DNA of 64,000 bases from Culturomica sp. (GTDB lineage: Bacteria > Bacteroidota > Bacteroidia > Bacteroidales > Marinifilaceae). The notes beneath the pieces are model-generated. The model made no database searches and was not told where the DNA came from. It saw only the letters and a list, made by a program, of their open reading frames with translations. The position numbers and the translations under genes are program-made. Shown here in pieces: positions 19,735 through 28,023 of this stretch (position 1 is the stretch's first letter; each line of letters begins with the position of its first letter). Location of the stretch: positions 27,519-91,518 of the forward strand of contig JAISHE010000005.1 in the NCBI GenBank assembly GCA_031262745.1. Reading direction: 5' to 3'.

Positions 19735-20202
19735 TCATCTATTGAAATATTGCAGGAATTGCTTGCCGTATTGCAGATAAATAAGCGTCCATGCCAAGAA
19801 ACGTACAAAACGTCCCACGAGCATATATAACGCACATAATTTCGGACTAACTTTATAGAACCCTAAACCGATAGCGAACACATCTCCTATAACCGGCAAC
19901 CATGTGAAGAACGACAAAAGATTTCCGTATTTATCTATTCTTGATTTTTGCTTCTCCAATTGCTCTTTTTTCACTCTAAACCAACGTTCTATCCATTCCC
20001 ATTTCCCAAGGTAACCGATATAATAGGACGTCATACCTCCTAACCAATTACCTGCTGTTGCCACTATTAAACAAATCCAAGGGTTGGCACCGGTGAGCAA
20101 AAGCCCTGCTAAAAGAAGATCTGAACTTAGTGGGATCAGTGTTGACGCCAAATAAGAACCGATAAACAAACCACAATAACCAAATTGCTCAAAAAATTCC
20201 AT
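19735..20202 (-). CDS. YqaA/DedA-type small membrane protein
   Basis: The protein has 155 residues with about four hydrophobic segments. The N-terminus (FGYCGLFIGSYLASTLIPLSS) and the GNWLGGMTSYYIGYLGKWEW loop match the YqaA branch of the VTT/SNARE-associated (DedA-like) fold. The WLPVIGDVFAIGLGFYK re-entrant region with a central Pro and Asp is typical. DedA relatives take part in lipid carrier or phospholipid transport, but YqaA members have no settled substrate. Confidence 0.85.
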   Translation of the reverse strand: MEFFEQFGYCGLFIGSYLASTLIPLSSDLLLAGLLLTGANPWICLIVATAGNWLGGMTSYYIGYLGKWEWIERWFRVKKEQLEKQKSRIDKYGNLLSFFTWLPVIGDVFAIGLGFYKVSPKLCALYMLVGRFVRFLAWTLIYLQYGKQFLQYFNR

Positions 20203-20251
20203 GAATTTTATTTTTACAGACTGTAAAATTAGTAAAAAAGAGAATTATTAC

Positions 20252-20259
20252 TACTTTTG
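20252..20259 (+). promoter_or_regulatory. Promoter -7 element of the tRNA gene, TACTTTTG
   Basis: TACTTTTG fits TAnnTTTG exactly and ends 11 bases before the mature tRNA 5' end at 20271, the distance expected for a tRNA gene with a very short leader. Confidence 0.6.
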
Positions 20260-20270
20260 TAGCCTCAAAT

Positions 20271-20343
<73 letters not shown>

Positions 20344-20378
20344 CAAAATCGTTACTTATTATTTTTCCGGTTGTATAT

Positions 20379-20423
20379 AAAAAATAGGCTGCCTTGATGA
20401 TTTATCAAGAAACAGCCTAAAAA
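20379..20423 (-). terminator. Terminator of the bacterioferritin gene
   Basis: AGGCTG pairs with CAGCCT, and the inner CTTGAT pairs with ATCAAG. Read on the minus strand the hairpin is followed by ATTTTTTATA. It lies about 30 bases after the bfr stop. Confidence 0.8.
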
Positions 20424-20449
20424 TGAATGAGGAGAAAACAAAAATTCCT

Positions 20450-20953
20450 TTACTCTGCCGTAACTCCTGCAACAATGCTCTTACTGCGTTCCACCGATTG
20501 CAATGCAAGATAATGCGGACCGAATTTTTCAAGGTTATCCAATTCGGTTTCATATTGATCCTGATGAACTTCTTCCTCTTCGGTCAAAGTTTCAAATAAA
20601 CGTTTTGTGATAGAATCTTCGTTGGCACCCGATTCCTTTGCCCAACGATTATAATTATCTACGGTGTTTACCTCCATTTGTACGGAAAGTTCCAACATCT
20701 TATCGGGATCATGGATTTTCTGAACGGTTCCGTTCACTTTCATATCCACTTCACCTTTCAGAAAAAGAATACGTTCCGAAAGTTTTTCAACATGAATCAT
20801 TTCTTGAATAGCTGTGCGACGGAAATAGCTTGACAATAAGTCATAACCGAGATCATCCAACACAAAATGGAAATACATGTATTGATGAACTGCTAAAAGT
20901 TCGTCATTCACAGCCATATTAAGCAATTCAATGCTTCTTTCTCTTTTTGCCAT
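20450..20953 (-). CDS. bfr: Bacterioferritin
   Basis: Iron-storage ferritin of 167 residues. All six dinuclear ferroxidase ligands of E. coli Bfr occur at the same residue numbers: E18, E51, H54, E94, E127 and H130. The haem-binding Met is also present as M52 (AIQEMIHVEK). The protein therefore keeps both the ferroxidase site and the haem ligand. It forms a single-gene unit with its own promoter motif and terminator. The C-terminus (SVERSKSIVAGVTAE) is a little longer than in E. coli. Confidence 0.95.
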   Translation of the reverse strand: MAKRERSIELLNMAVNDELLAVHQYMYFHFVLDDLGYDLLSSYFRRTAIQEMIHVEKLSERILFLKGEVDMKVNGTVQKIHDPDKMLELSVQMEVNTVDNYNRWAKESGANEDSITKRLFETLTEEEEVHQDQYETELDNLEKFGPHYLALQSVERSKSIVAGVTAE

Positions 20954-20995
20954 AATTTATAATTTTAAAAGGTTTATAATTACTTCAACTATTCG

Positions 20996-21003
20996 CAAAT
21001 GTA
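20996..21003 (-). promoter_or_regulatory. Promoter -7 element of bfr, TACATTTG (minus strand)
   Basis: The minus strand reads TACATTTG followed by C, an exact fit to the Bacteroidetes -7 motif, about 43 bases before the bfr start. Confidence 0.6.
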
Positions 21004-21052
21004 AATGAATTTTTTTTAGAATACAAAATATAATTCATAATTAACATCCGAT

Positions 21053-22243
21053 TTAAGATATTACATTTAATTTTTTACCGATTTTTATAAATGCCGCTAT
21101 AGCACGGTCTAATTGCTCCTTAGTGTGGGCTGCGGAAAGTTGTATGCGAATACGAGCCTGCCCCTTAGGCACTACAGGATAATAGAAACCGGTTACAAAT
21201 ATGTTTTCCTTTTGCAATTCGGCTGAAAACTGTTGTGAAAGCACCGCATCATACAGCATCAAAGCACAAATTGCAGATTCCGACGGTTTCAAGTCAAAAC
21301 CGGCTTCCGTTAACTTATTACGGAAATATTCCGCATTACTCATAACATTATCTCTCAATTCGGTGCTTGAAGAAAGAAGATCAAAAACAGCTATCGAAGC
21401 TCCGCATATTGCCGGCGACAAGGAGTTGGAAAACAAGTAAGGACGTGAACGCTGTCGCAGCATCTCAATGATTTCACGTTTACCGGTGGTGTACCCCCCC
21501 ATCGCGCCGCCTAAGGCTTTACCGAGTGTTCCGGTGTAGATGTCTACTTTGCTTTGTACACCGTGATGTTCGGCAGCTCCACGACCTGTGCTACCGATGA
21601 AACCGGCTGCATGACTGTCGTCTACCATAACCAAAGCATTATATTTTTCCGCAAGTGCGCAAATTTCATCCATCTTGGCAATATCTCCGTCCATCGAGAA
21701 AACACCGTCCGTAACTACGATACGGAATCTCTGTGCTTGAGACAGTTTAAGTTGATTTTCCAAATCCTCCATATTTGCATGCTTATAGCGGTAGCGCACT
21801 GCTTTACATAGTCGTACACCGTCAATAATAGAAGCGTGATTGAGTTCATCCGAAATAATAGCGTCATCCTGATCAAATAACGGTTCGAAAACACCTCCGT
21901 TTGCATCGAAACATGCAGCATAAAGAATGGTGTCTTCGGTTCCGAAAAATTCCGAAATCTTAGCTTCCAATTCTTTGTGTATGTCTTGTGTGCCGCAAAT
22001 AAAACGTACCGATGACATGCCGTAACCGTGAGTGTCCAAAGCTTTCTTTGCTCCTGCAATCACTCTCGGATCTGCCGAAAGTCCCAGATAGTTATTGGAG
22101 CAAAAGTTGAGCACCGTTTCGCCTGTTGTAAGTTTAATCTCTGCTCCCTGAGGAGTTGTTATCAATCGTTCCGACTTATACAGTCCCGCATCTTTGATCG
22201 ATTGAATTTCATTCTGTAAGAATTGTTGAAATTTACCGTACAT
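21053..22243 (-). CDS. kbl: Glycine C-acetyltransferase (2-amino-3-ketobutyrate CoA ligase)
   Basis: PLP enzyme that splits 2-amino-3-oxobutyrate with CoA into glycine and acetyl-CoA, the second step of threonine degradation. The start is set at ATG 22243 (MYGKFQQFLQNEIQSIK), giving 396 residues as in the family; the track start at 22303 reaches into korB. The PLP lysine lies in IYTGTLGKALGGAMGGY. Substrate motifs include NYLGLSADPRVI, DELNHASIIDG and VDDSHAAGFIGSTGRG. It lies 19 bases after korB. The paired threonine dehydrogenase is not in the window. Confidence 0.93.
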   Translation of the reverse strand: MYGKFQQFLQNEIQSIKDAGLYKSERLITTPQGAEIKLTTGETVLNFCSNNYLGLSADPRVIAGAKKALDTHGYGMSSVRFICGTQDIHKELEAKISEFFGTEDTILYAACFDANGGVFEPLFDQDDAIISDELNHASIIDGVRLCKAVRYRYKHANMEDLENQLKLSQAQRFRIVVTDGVFSMDGDIAKMDEICALAEKYNALVMVDDSHAAGFIGSTGRGAAEHHGVQSKVDIYTGTLGKALGGAMGGYTTGKREIIEMLRQRSRPYLFSNSLSPAICGASIAVFDLLSSSTELRDNVMSNAEYFRNKLTEAGFDLKPSESAICALMLYDAVLSQQFSAELQKENIFVTGFYYPVVPKGQARIRIQLSAAHTKEQLDRAIAAFIKIGKKLNVIS

Positions 22244-22262
22244 ATTTATAATAGATTGATTT

Positions 22263-23279
22263 TTATTTAATTTCCCAAGTATCTCCGCTGTTGAGCAAAT
22301 CATCCATACACTTTATCGGTGATTTGGCACGTGCAGTTTCTATTTGTTCCTCCAATGCTTCGTCATAGGTGTGAGCTTCCACATCGCGGATAACTCCGAG
22401 TGCCACAGGATAATCGGGAGCTTTCATATTGACAAGCATCCAGTGCATAAAAGGATTAGGATTGTGGGCATCGTGAACAAGTATATCTTCTTCCGTGATG
22501 CCGTTTTTACCTATTTCCACAACGATCAAATGACCGGCATCAGCCAATTTCAAACCTTTATCTTTATTTTTACCGAAAATCATACGTTCACCGTGACGGA
22601 GAACTATTTGACGTTCATCTTTTAATTCCTTGTCGGTTATGGCAGAATGTACACCGTCGGCAAAAATAACACAGTTTTGCAACACTTCAATAACGGAAGT
22701 TCCCTTATGCTCCACTCCTGCTTTAACAACCTCTGCCGTTAATGCCACGTTTACGTCAATGGAACGAGCAAAAAACTTGCTCTGTGCACCGATTGAAAGT
22801 TCACCCGGATTAAAAGGGTGCTCTATCGTTCCGTAAGGAGAAGTTTTGGTTTTAGTACCAAGCTTTGTCGTTGGTGAATACTGACCTTTCGTTAAGCCGT
22901 ATATCTCGTTGTTACACAAGACCAATGTCATATCCACATTTCGACGGATCAAATGAATGAAATGATTTCCTCCTATTGCCAAAGCATCACCGTCGCCGGA
23001 AATCTGTAAAACGTTCAAATTCCGATTGGCATTTTTCACGCCGGAAGCAATAGCCGAAGCCCTACCGTGAATGGTGTGGAAACCGTAGGTGTTCATATAG
23101 TAAGGGAAACGCGACGAACAACCTATTCCGGAAATTATTGCCCATGATTCTTTGGGATAAGCCAATTCTGCCAGAGCCTTTTGAACGGAATTTATTATTG
23201 CATGGTCGCCACAACCCGGACACCAACGCACTTCCTGATCGCTTTTGAAATCTTTAGCCGTATATTCAATTTTAGCCAT
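22263..23279 (-). CDS. korB: 2-oxoacid:ferredoxin oxidoreductase, beta subunit
   Basis: TPP-binding subunit of 338 residues. WCPGCGDHAIINSVQKAL and ISGDGDALAIGGNHFIHLIRRN are the TPP/Mg motifs of the KorB family, and LTKGQYSPTTKLGTKTKT is typical of the 2-oxoglutarate type. It works with the alpha subunit encoded 4 bases upstream to convert 2-oxoglutarate and CoA to succinyl-CoA with reduction of ferredoxin. Substrate preference is inferred from family similarity. The reduced ferredoxin could serve the hydrogenase at 46.3 kb. Confidence 0.92.
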   Translation of the reverse strand: MAKIEYTAKDFKSDQEVRWCPGCGDHAIINSVQKALAELAYPKESWAIISGIGCSSRFPYYMNTYGFHTIHGRASAIASGVKNANRNLNVLQISGDGDALAIGGNHFIHLIRRNVDMTLVLCNNEIYGLTKGQYSPTTKLGTKTKTSPYGTIEHPFNPGELSIGAQSKFFARSIDVNVALTAEVVKAGVEHKGTSVIEVLQNCVIFADGVHSAITDKELKDERQIVLRHGERMIFGKNKDKGLKLADAGHLIVVEIGKNGITEEDILVHDAHNPNPFMHWMLVNMKAPDYPVALGVIRDVEAHTYDEALEEQIETARAKSPIKCMDDLLNSGDTWEIK

Positions 23280-23283
23280 AACT

Positions 23284-25119
23284 TTACAAAGTGTTAATCT
23301 TATTTTTTATTTCTTCAATTGTAAACGGAAGCCCCGCAACTTTATTATACTGATAGTAATTAAATTCGGGCATTTGCGTTCTCAAATATGCTGCAAACTG
23401 TCCGAGATTTAATTCGCAAACTATTATTTTCTCAAACTTGGAAAAAATATCCTTTGTATTCAAGGGCAGAGGATTTATATAATTGAAATGAGCCAAGCTA
23501 ACATTCTTACCTTCGGCTCTCAATTCTTTGACAGCCGAATAAAGATGTCCGTAGGTTCCACCCCAACCCACAACGAGGATTTTCCCTCCGTTGTCATTTC
23601 CGAAAACTTCTTGTTTGGTAATATAATTTGCGATACGTTTAACTTTTTCATCCCTTAGGTCGGTCATCACCTGATGGTTTTCCGGAACATAACTTATTGC
23701 ACCTGTTATATCCATTTTTTCCAAACCACCGATGCGGTGCTCCATACCCTTAGTCCCCGGTAATGCCCAAAACCTTGCCAAAGTTTCCGGATCACGAGCA
23801 TAAGGTTGATAACCTTCACCTTCCGGAGCAATTTTCGGTTTAATCTCAGGTAAATCTTTCATTGCCGGAATTAACCACGGCTGTGCGCCGTTGGCAAGAA
23901 ATCCGTCCGTCAAAAGTATCACGGGAGTTACGTGTTCCAAAGCTATTTTAGCAGCCTTAAAAGCATAGTCGAAACAGTTTGCCGGTGTACTTGCCGCAAC
24001 AACCGGCATAGGACTTTCCCCGTTTCTTCCGTACAATGCTTGCAAAAGATCCGATTGCTCCGTTTTTGTCGGTAAACCTGTGGAAGGACCACCCCTTTGC
24101 ACATCGACTATAACAAGCGGCAGTTCAGCCATAATTGCCAAACCGCAAGCCTCCGTTTTGAGTGCCAAACCGGGGCCGGATGTTGTTGTAACCGCCAAAT
24201 TACCTACGTAGCTTGCTCCTATTGCCGTACATATTCCGGCTATCTCGTCTTCCGCTTGATAGCTCTTAACTTTCAAATCCTTACGCAATGCCAATTCATG
24301 CAAAATCTCTGTTGCCGGCGTGATAGGATAAGAACCGCAAAACAAGTTCAAACCCGCTTTTTCGGCGGCTGCCATCAAACCCCAAGCCGTAGCTTTATTA
24401 CCGGTTATATTGCGGTACTTACCTTTCTTGATATCTGCCGGCTTCACCTTAAAGTGAACCGCAAGTGCATGTACATTGGAGGCATAATTGTAACCGGCTT
24501 GCAGCACTAATTTATTCGCTTCCGCTACCGTAGGTTTATTGCAAAATTTCGTGTTGAAAAATTCTTCCGTATGCTCAATGGAACGTTCAAACATCCAATA
24601 TGTGATGCCGAGAGCAAACATATTTTTTGACCTCAATACGGACTTTTGGTCAAGATTGGAATCTTTGAGAGCTTCCTGTGTCAACTTAGTAATATTCACC
24701 GAAACAAGATTGTATTCCGTTATAGAATGATCTTCTAAGGGATTGGAAGTGTAACCTGCTTTCTCCAAATTCTTATCGGTAAATGAATCCGTATCGACAA
24801 TTAACGTTCCGGATTTCTTAACCCAACGCAAATTGGCTTTCAATGCTGCGGGATTCATTGCCACAAGCACATCCGCATAATCACCGGGAGTGGTTATATG
24901 GTTCTCGCCTATGTGCACCTGAAAACCGGAAACTCCGCCGACAGTGCCCTGAGGAGCACGAATTTCAGCCGGATAATCCGGAAACGTGGAAACATCATTG
25001 CCGAACAAAGCGGAAGTATCCGAAAATTGTTGACCTGTCAACTGCATACCGTCTCCGGAATCGCCCGAAAAACGTATGACTACATCTTGTTTTTCTATTA
25101 TCATTGATTCTTGACTCAT
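23284..25119 (-). CDS. korA: 2-oxoacid:ferredoxin oxidoreductase, alpha subunit (gamma-alpha fusion)
   Basis: The 611-residue protein joins an N-terminal gamma domain (about 1-190, RFSGDSGDGMQLTGQQFS) to an alpha domain (GNKATAWGLMAAAEKAGLNLF, SYPITPATEILHELA, TTTSGPGLALKTEACGLAIM, QRGGPSTGLPTKTEQSDLLQA). The C-terminal transketolase-like domain contains KILVVGWGGTYGHLYSAV. The fused order is the usual one for Bacteroidetes KorA. It is first in an operon with korB and kbl and has a matched promoter. Confidence 0.93.
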   Translation of the reverse strand: MSQESMIIEKQDVVIRFSGDSGDGMQLTGQQFSDTSALFGNDVSTFPDYPAEIRAPQGTVGGVSGFQVHIGENHITTPGDYADVLVAMNPAALKANLRWVKKSGTLIVDTDSFTDKNLEKAGYTSNPLEDHSITEYNLVSVNITKLTQEALKDSNLDQKSVLRSKNMFALGITYWMFERSIEHTEEFFNTKFCNKPTVAEANKLVLQAGYNYASNVHALAVHFKVKPADIKKGKYRNITGNKATAWGLMAAAEKAGLNLFCGSYPITPATEILHELALRKDLKVKSYQAEDEIAGICTAIGASYVGNLAVTTTSGPGLALKTEACGLAIMAELPLVIVDVQRGGPSTGLPTKTEQSDLLQALYGRNGESPMPVVAASTPANCFDYAFKAAKIALEHVTPVILLTDGFLANGAQPWLIPAMKDLPEIKPKIAPEGEGYQPYARDPETLARFWALPGTKGMEHRIGGLEKMDITGAISYVPENHQVMTDLRDEKVKRIANYITKQEVFGNDNGGKILVVGWGGTYGHLYSAVKELRAEGKNVSLAHFNYINPLPLNTKDIFSKFEKIIVCELNLGQFAAYLRTQMPEFNYYQYNKVAGLPFTIEEIKNKINTL

Positions 25120-25147
25120 ATCAAAATTTTATGTTGTAAAACATACG

Positions 25148-25178
25148 CAAAGGTAATTAATACTACATATCAAGCAAA
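25148..25178 (-). promoter_or_regulatory. Promoter of korA-korB-kbl
   Basis: The minus strand reads TTTG (25178-25175), a 19-base spacer, then TACCTTTG (25155-25148). This is the best two-box Bacteroidetes promoter in the window. It lies 28 bases before the korA start. Confidence 0.75.
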
Positions 25179-25199
25179 GAAAATACTATTTTTCTTACT

Positions 25200-25540
25200 A
25201 TGGCAAACGTATCCGCCATCTACGCCGATTGTTATTGGTTTGACAATGGGTTGAAACCCATTGTTATTGTTTGGCGTATGCCATACGCCCCTATATATTC
25301 GCCCGAAGGGCGACATCTTCATAACCGCAGTATGTAGGGGCGTTGCATGCAACGCCCATGTGCTGTGCATATTTTCATTGTTTTTGGGCGTTGCATGCAA
25401 CGCCCCTACATATTACGGTTATGCAGATGTCGCCTTTCAGGCGGGGAATATGTAGGGGCGTATGGCATACGCCCGATGTATCGGGGCGGCTCGCAGAGCC
25501 TGATTTTCATAACCTCCGGTCATCGACCGGAGGGGAACAT
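25200..25540. repeat. Palindromic-module mosaic, cluster 1a
   Basis: This gene-free stretch is built from short inverted-repeat modules: a CAATGGGTT/AACCCATTG hairpin, GGCGTATGCCATACGCC, CGCCCGAAGGGCG followed by ACATCTTCATAACC, two copies of GGGCGTTGCATGCAACGCCC in opposite contexts, GGGGCGTATGGCATACGCCC, GGCTCGCAGAGCC followed by TGATTTTCATAACC, and CCTCCGGTCATCGACCGGAGG. The same modules recur in clusters at 49.0, 55.2, 55.5 and 59.4 kb. Long ORFs drawn across it in both strands are artefacts of the repeats. No gene is seen between 25120 and 25791. Confidence 0.9.
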
Positions 25541-25561
25541 GATGAGGACACATGGCAGATA

Positions 25562-25693
25562 TAAAAAAGCCCGCCTGCTTTTAAAAAAAGCAAACCGTGC
25601 AAATTTTAAAAGCCCGCCTGCTTTTGGAAATTGCAGGCGGGCTTTTCCTCAAAAGCCTTCGGGCTTTCGGATAAAAGCAGGCGTGCTTTTGGA
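25562..25693. repeat. GCCCGCCTGC repeat block with terminator-like hairpins
   Basis: AAAAGCCCGCCTGCTTTT occurs twice directly, once as its inverse, and once with one change (AAAAGCAGGCGTGCTTTT). A separate AAAGCC-TTCG-GGCTTT tetraloop hairpin lies inside. The block is distinct from the flanking GGGGCG-type modules. Confidence 0.8.
25608..25646. terminator. Bidirectional terminator between relA and the repeat cluster
   Basis: AAAAGCCCGCCTGC (25608-25621) pairs perfectly with GCAGGCGGGCTTTT (25633-25646). The A4 and T4 arms make it read as a terminator on either strand. It is about 150 bases after the relA stop on the minus strand, past one palindromic cluster. Confidence 0.6.
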
Positions 25694-25694
25694 A

Positions 25695-25791
25695 AATCAA
25701 TAACAATGGGTTGCAACCCATTGTCAGATAATCGGGTGTATGCCATACGCCCCTACATCATCGGAGCGGGTTGAAGCTCCTTGCCGAACCG
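25695..25791. repeat. Palindromic-module mosaic, cluster 1b
   Basis: It contains ACAATGGGTTGCAACCCATTGT, the GTATGCCATACGCCCC module and GGAGCGGGTTGAAGCTCC. The cluster runs right up to the relA stop codon. Confidence 0.8.
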
Positions 25792-27999
25792 TTAATTCAT
25801 CATTGGGGTGTAGCGGCTCACTTTTATTATTCCGGCAATATGTTTTATGCCTGCAATCAGTCGGTCGAGATGCTCGGTTGTGTCGATCAGAACCGTGATT
25901 TTTCCTTCAAACATTCCGGCAGATGAGTTGAAAGCAATTGAGCGCATGCTCACTTGCGGATCACGACCGATGAATTCGGTGATTTTGTTGACAATGCCCA
26001 CTTCGTCTTTACCCATTATGTTGATTATTGCCTGATATGTGGATTTGCCTTGATTTGTCCACTCCGTGTTGACAATGCGATACGGGTAGCGTTTTTGCAA
26101 GTCGATGGCATTTTTACATTGTTTGCGGTGAACTTTAATGCCTTGCCCGATGGTAACAAATCCCAAGATGTCATCTCCGTAGACGGGGTTGCAACATGTG
26201 GCAAAATTATAGATGACGTTGTTTACGTTTTTGTCGATCAGCAAAACATCGTCGGAAAGAGGCTTTAATTGTTCGATGTTAATATCCTTGTCGCGTGTGA
26301 TTTCCGGTTTGTTATCCTCTTTGTCGGCAGTGAGCAGGTCTTTGATTTCATTTGGATCAAATCTGCCTTCGGCTATGCCCTGATACAGGTCTAATGCAAA
26401 TTTACATTTATGGAAAAGCATTAGGCGACGAATGTTTTCGTCCGAAAAGTCGATTTTCCAATTTTTGAATTTGCGTTGTAGAATTTCTTTACCGATGTCA
26501 GCCTGCTGATTTATATTTTCTTTAAGGTATTGCCGAATTTTATTGCGTGCTTTGGAAGTTACGGTGAAACTCAGCCAGTCTGCCTTAGGATGTTGATTGG
26601 TGGAAGTTTGTACCGATATTTGATCTCCGTTTTTCAGAACATATCTTAGGGTTACGTTTTTATGGTTCACCATGCCGCCGGTGCACTTGTCTCCCAAGTT
26701 TGAGTGTATGGAGTAGGCGAAATCCAGCAGGGTTGCACCTACGGGAAGAGTTTTCAAATCGCCGGCAGGGGTGAAAACGTGCACTTCTTTGTCTTGAATG
26801 TTCAGATTCAAATCGTCCAACAGGTCAATGGCGTTGTTGTTGGGACTTTCGAGCACTTCCCGCAGGTCGTTAAGCCAATTTTCAATCAGTTCATCCGAAG
26901 AAGAGGCTCCTTTGTAGCGCCAATGAGCAGCAAATCCTTTTTCGGCAATTTCATCCATTCTTTCGGTGCGGATTTGCACTTCCACCCATTTGTTTTCCGG
27001 ACCGAGTACAGTGGTTTGCAATGATTCGTATCCGTTGGATTTGGGTACCGTTATCCAGTCTCTTAAACGTTTGGGATTGGGTATGTATTTGTCGGTAACA
27101 ATCGAGTAAACTTTCCAACAATCGGGTTTTTCGTCATCACCGATGCTGTCGATGATGAAGCGAACAGCAAATATGTCGTAGATTTCTTCAAATTCCACCT
27201 GACTTTTGCGCATTTTATTGAGAATGGAAGCAATTGTCTTGGTGCGGTATTTGACTTTGAATTTTACACCTTTCTTTTCCAATTCCTCTACGATGGGAGC
27301 AATGAAGGAGGCGATATATTTTTCACGCTCTGCTTTTGAGTCCGAAAGTTTTCTTGAAATCTCGGCATAAACGGAAGGGTTTGAATATCTTAAAGCACGG
27401 TCTTCCATTTCCGATTTCAAGTTGTATAAACCGAGTTTATGAGCAAAGGGTATGTAGATGTAATTGGTTTCTTTCACAAGTTTGATGCGCTCATCTGCCG
27501 AAAGTTCTTCGGCATTTCTGAGAGCATAAAGTTCTTCGGCTAAGAATATTAATTGAACTCTGACATCTTTGGCAAATATCATCAGCAATTTGCGGAAGTT
27601 CTCCGAGTCAATGATTTTGTGAGTAGAGCAAAGGTTGCTTATTTCTTTGAGTCCGACGAGAATTTGTGTGATTTTATCTCCGAAATATGTTGTTATTGTT
27701 TCTATGCTTATTTGTTCGTCCACTATTTTTTTGTGTAGCATAGAGCAGATTATAGAGGTTGCACCCAAACCTATTTCACTTGTCAGTATGTGTGCAATAT
27801 CCAGAATTTCTATGATTGTTTTATAAGAATTTTCGATAGTTTCCTTTTCTATGATATTCCCTTCATAGTCTACTTCCAAATCAGTGGACATCTCAAACGC
27901 TTTACGCACAAGCATCCTGTCATTGTAGGAAAGCAGATGCCGACATGAGTTTAGAAGTTCATTGTATTTTTGCTGTATAATTTCCGAATATTCTTTCAT
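25792..27999 (-). CDS. relA: RelA/SpoT-family (p)ppGpp synthetase with degenerate HD domain
   Basis: The 735-residue protein has the full RSH order. An N-terminal HD-type hydrolase fold (about 40-190) is followed by the synthetase domain (VKYRTKTIASILNKM, DIFAVRFII, TVPKSNGYESLQTTVLGP, EVQIRTERMDEIAEKGFAAHW), TGS (VHVFTPAGDLKTLPVGATLLDFAYSIHSNLG), a helical/zinc-finger-like region (FATCCNPVYGDDILGFVT) and ACT (TYQAIINIMGKDEVG). Where active hydrolases have a His-Asp pair, this one reads ICSMLHKKIVD, so the Asp is missing. It is thus probably a synthetase without hydrolase activity, like E. coli RelA. It is last in the mlaE operon. Confidence 0.9.
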   Translation of the reverse strand: MKEYSEIIQQKYNELLNSCRHLLSYNDRMLVRKAFEMSTDLEVDYEGNIIEKETIENSYKTIIEILDIAHILTSEIGLGATSIICSMLHKKIVDEQISIETITTYFGDKITQILVGLKEISNLCSTHKIIDSENFRKLLMIFAKDVRVQLIFLAEELYALRNAEELSADERIKLVKETNYIYIPFAHKLGLYNLKSEMEDRALRYSNPSVYAEISRKLSDSKAEREKYIASFIAPIVEELEKKGVKFKVKYRTKTIASILNKMRKSQVEFEEIYDIFAVRFIIDSIGDDEKPDCWKVYSIVTDKYIPNPKRLRDWITVPKSNGYESLQTTVLGPENKWVEVQIRTERMDEIAEKGFAAHWRYKGASSSDELIENWLNDLREVLESPNNNAIDLLDDLNLNIQDKEVHVFTPAGDLKTLPVGATLLDFAYSIHSNLGDKCTGGMVNHKNVTLRYVLKNGDQISVQTSTNQHPKADWLSFTVTSKARNKIRQYLKENINQQADIGKEILQRKFKNWKIDFSDENIRRLMLFHKCKFALDLYQGIAEGRFDPNEIKDLLTADKEDNKPEITRDKDINIEQLKPLSDDVLLIDKNVNNVIYNFATCCNPVYGDDILGFVTIGQGIKVHRKQCKNAIDLQKRYPYRIVNTEWTNQGKSTYQAIINIMGKDEVGIVNKITEFIGRDPQVSMRSIAFNSSAGMFEGKITVLIDTTEHLDRLIAGIKHIAGIIKVSRYTPMMN

Positions 28000-28023
28000 G
28001 GGTAGTAGTATTATTCAATTAAT

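Noticed and set aside
25347-25703. 118-codon ORF and others in the 25.2-25.7 kb gap
   Set aside because: The translations (for example GRCMQRPYIL) are readings of palindromic modules and recur in other clusters in other frames.
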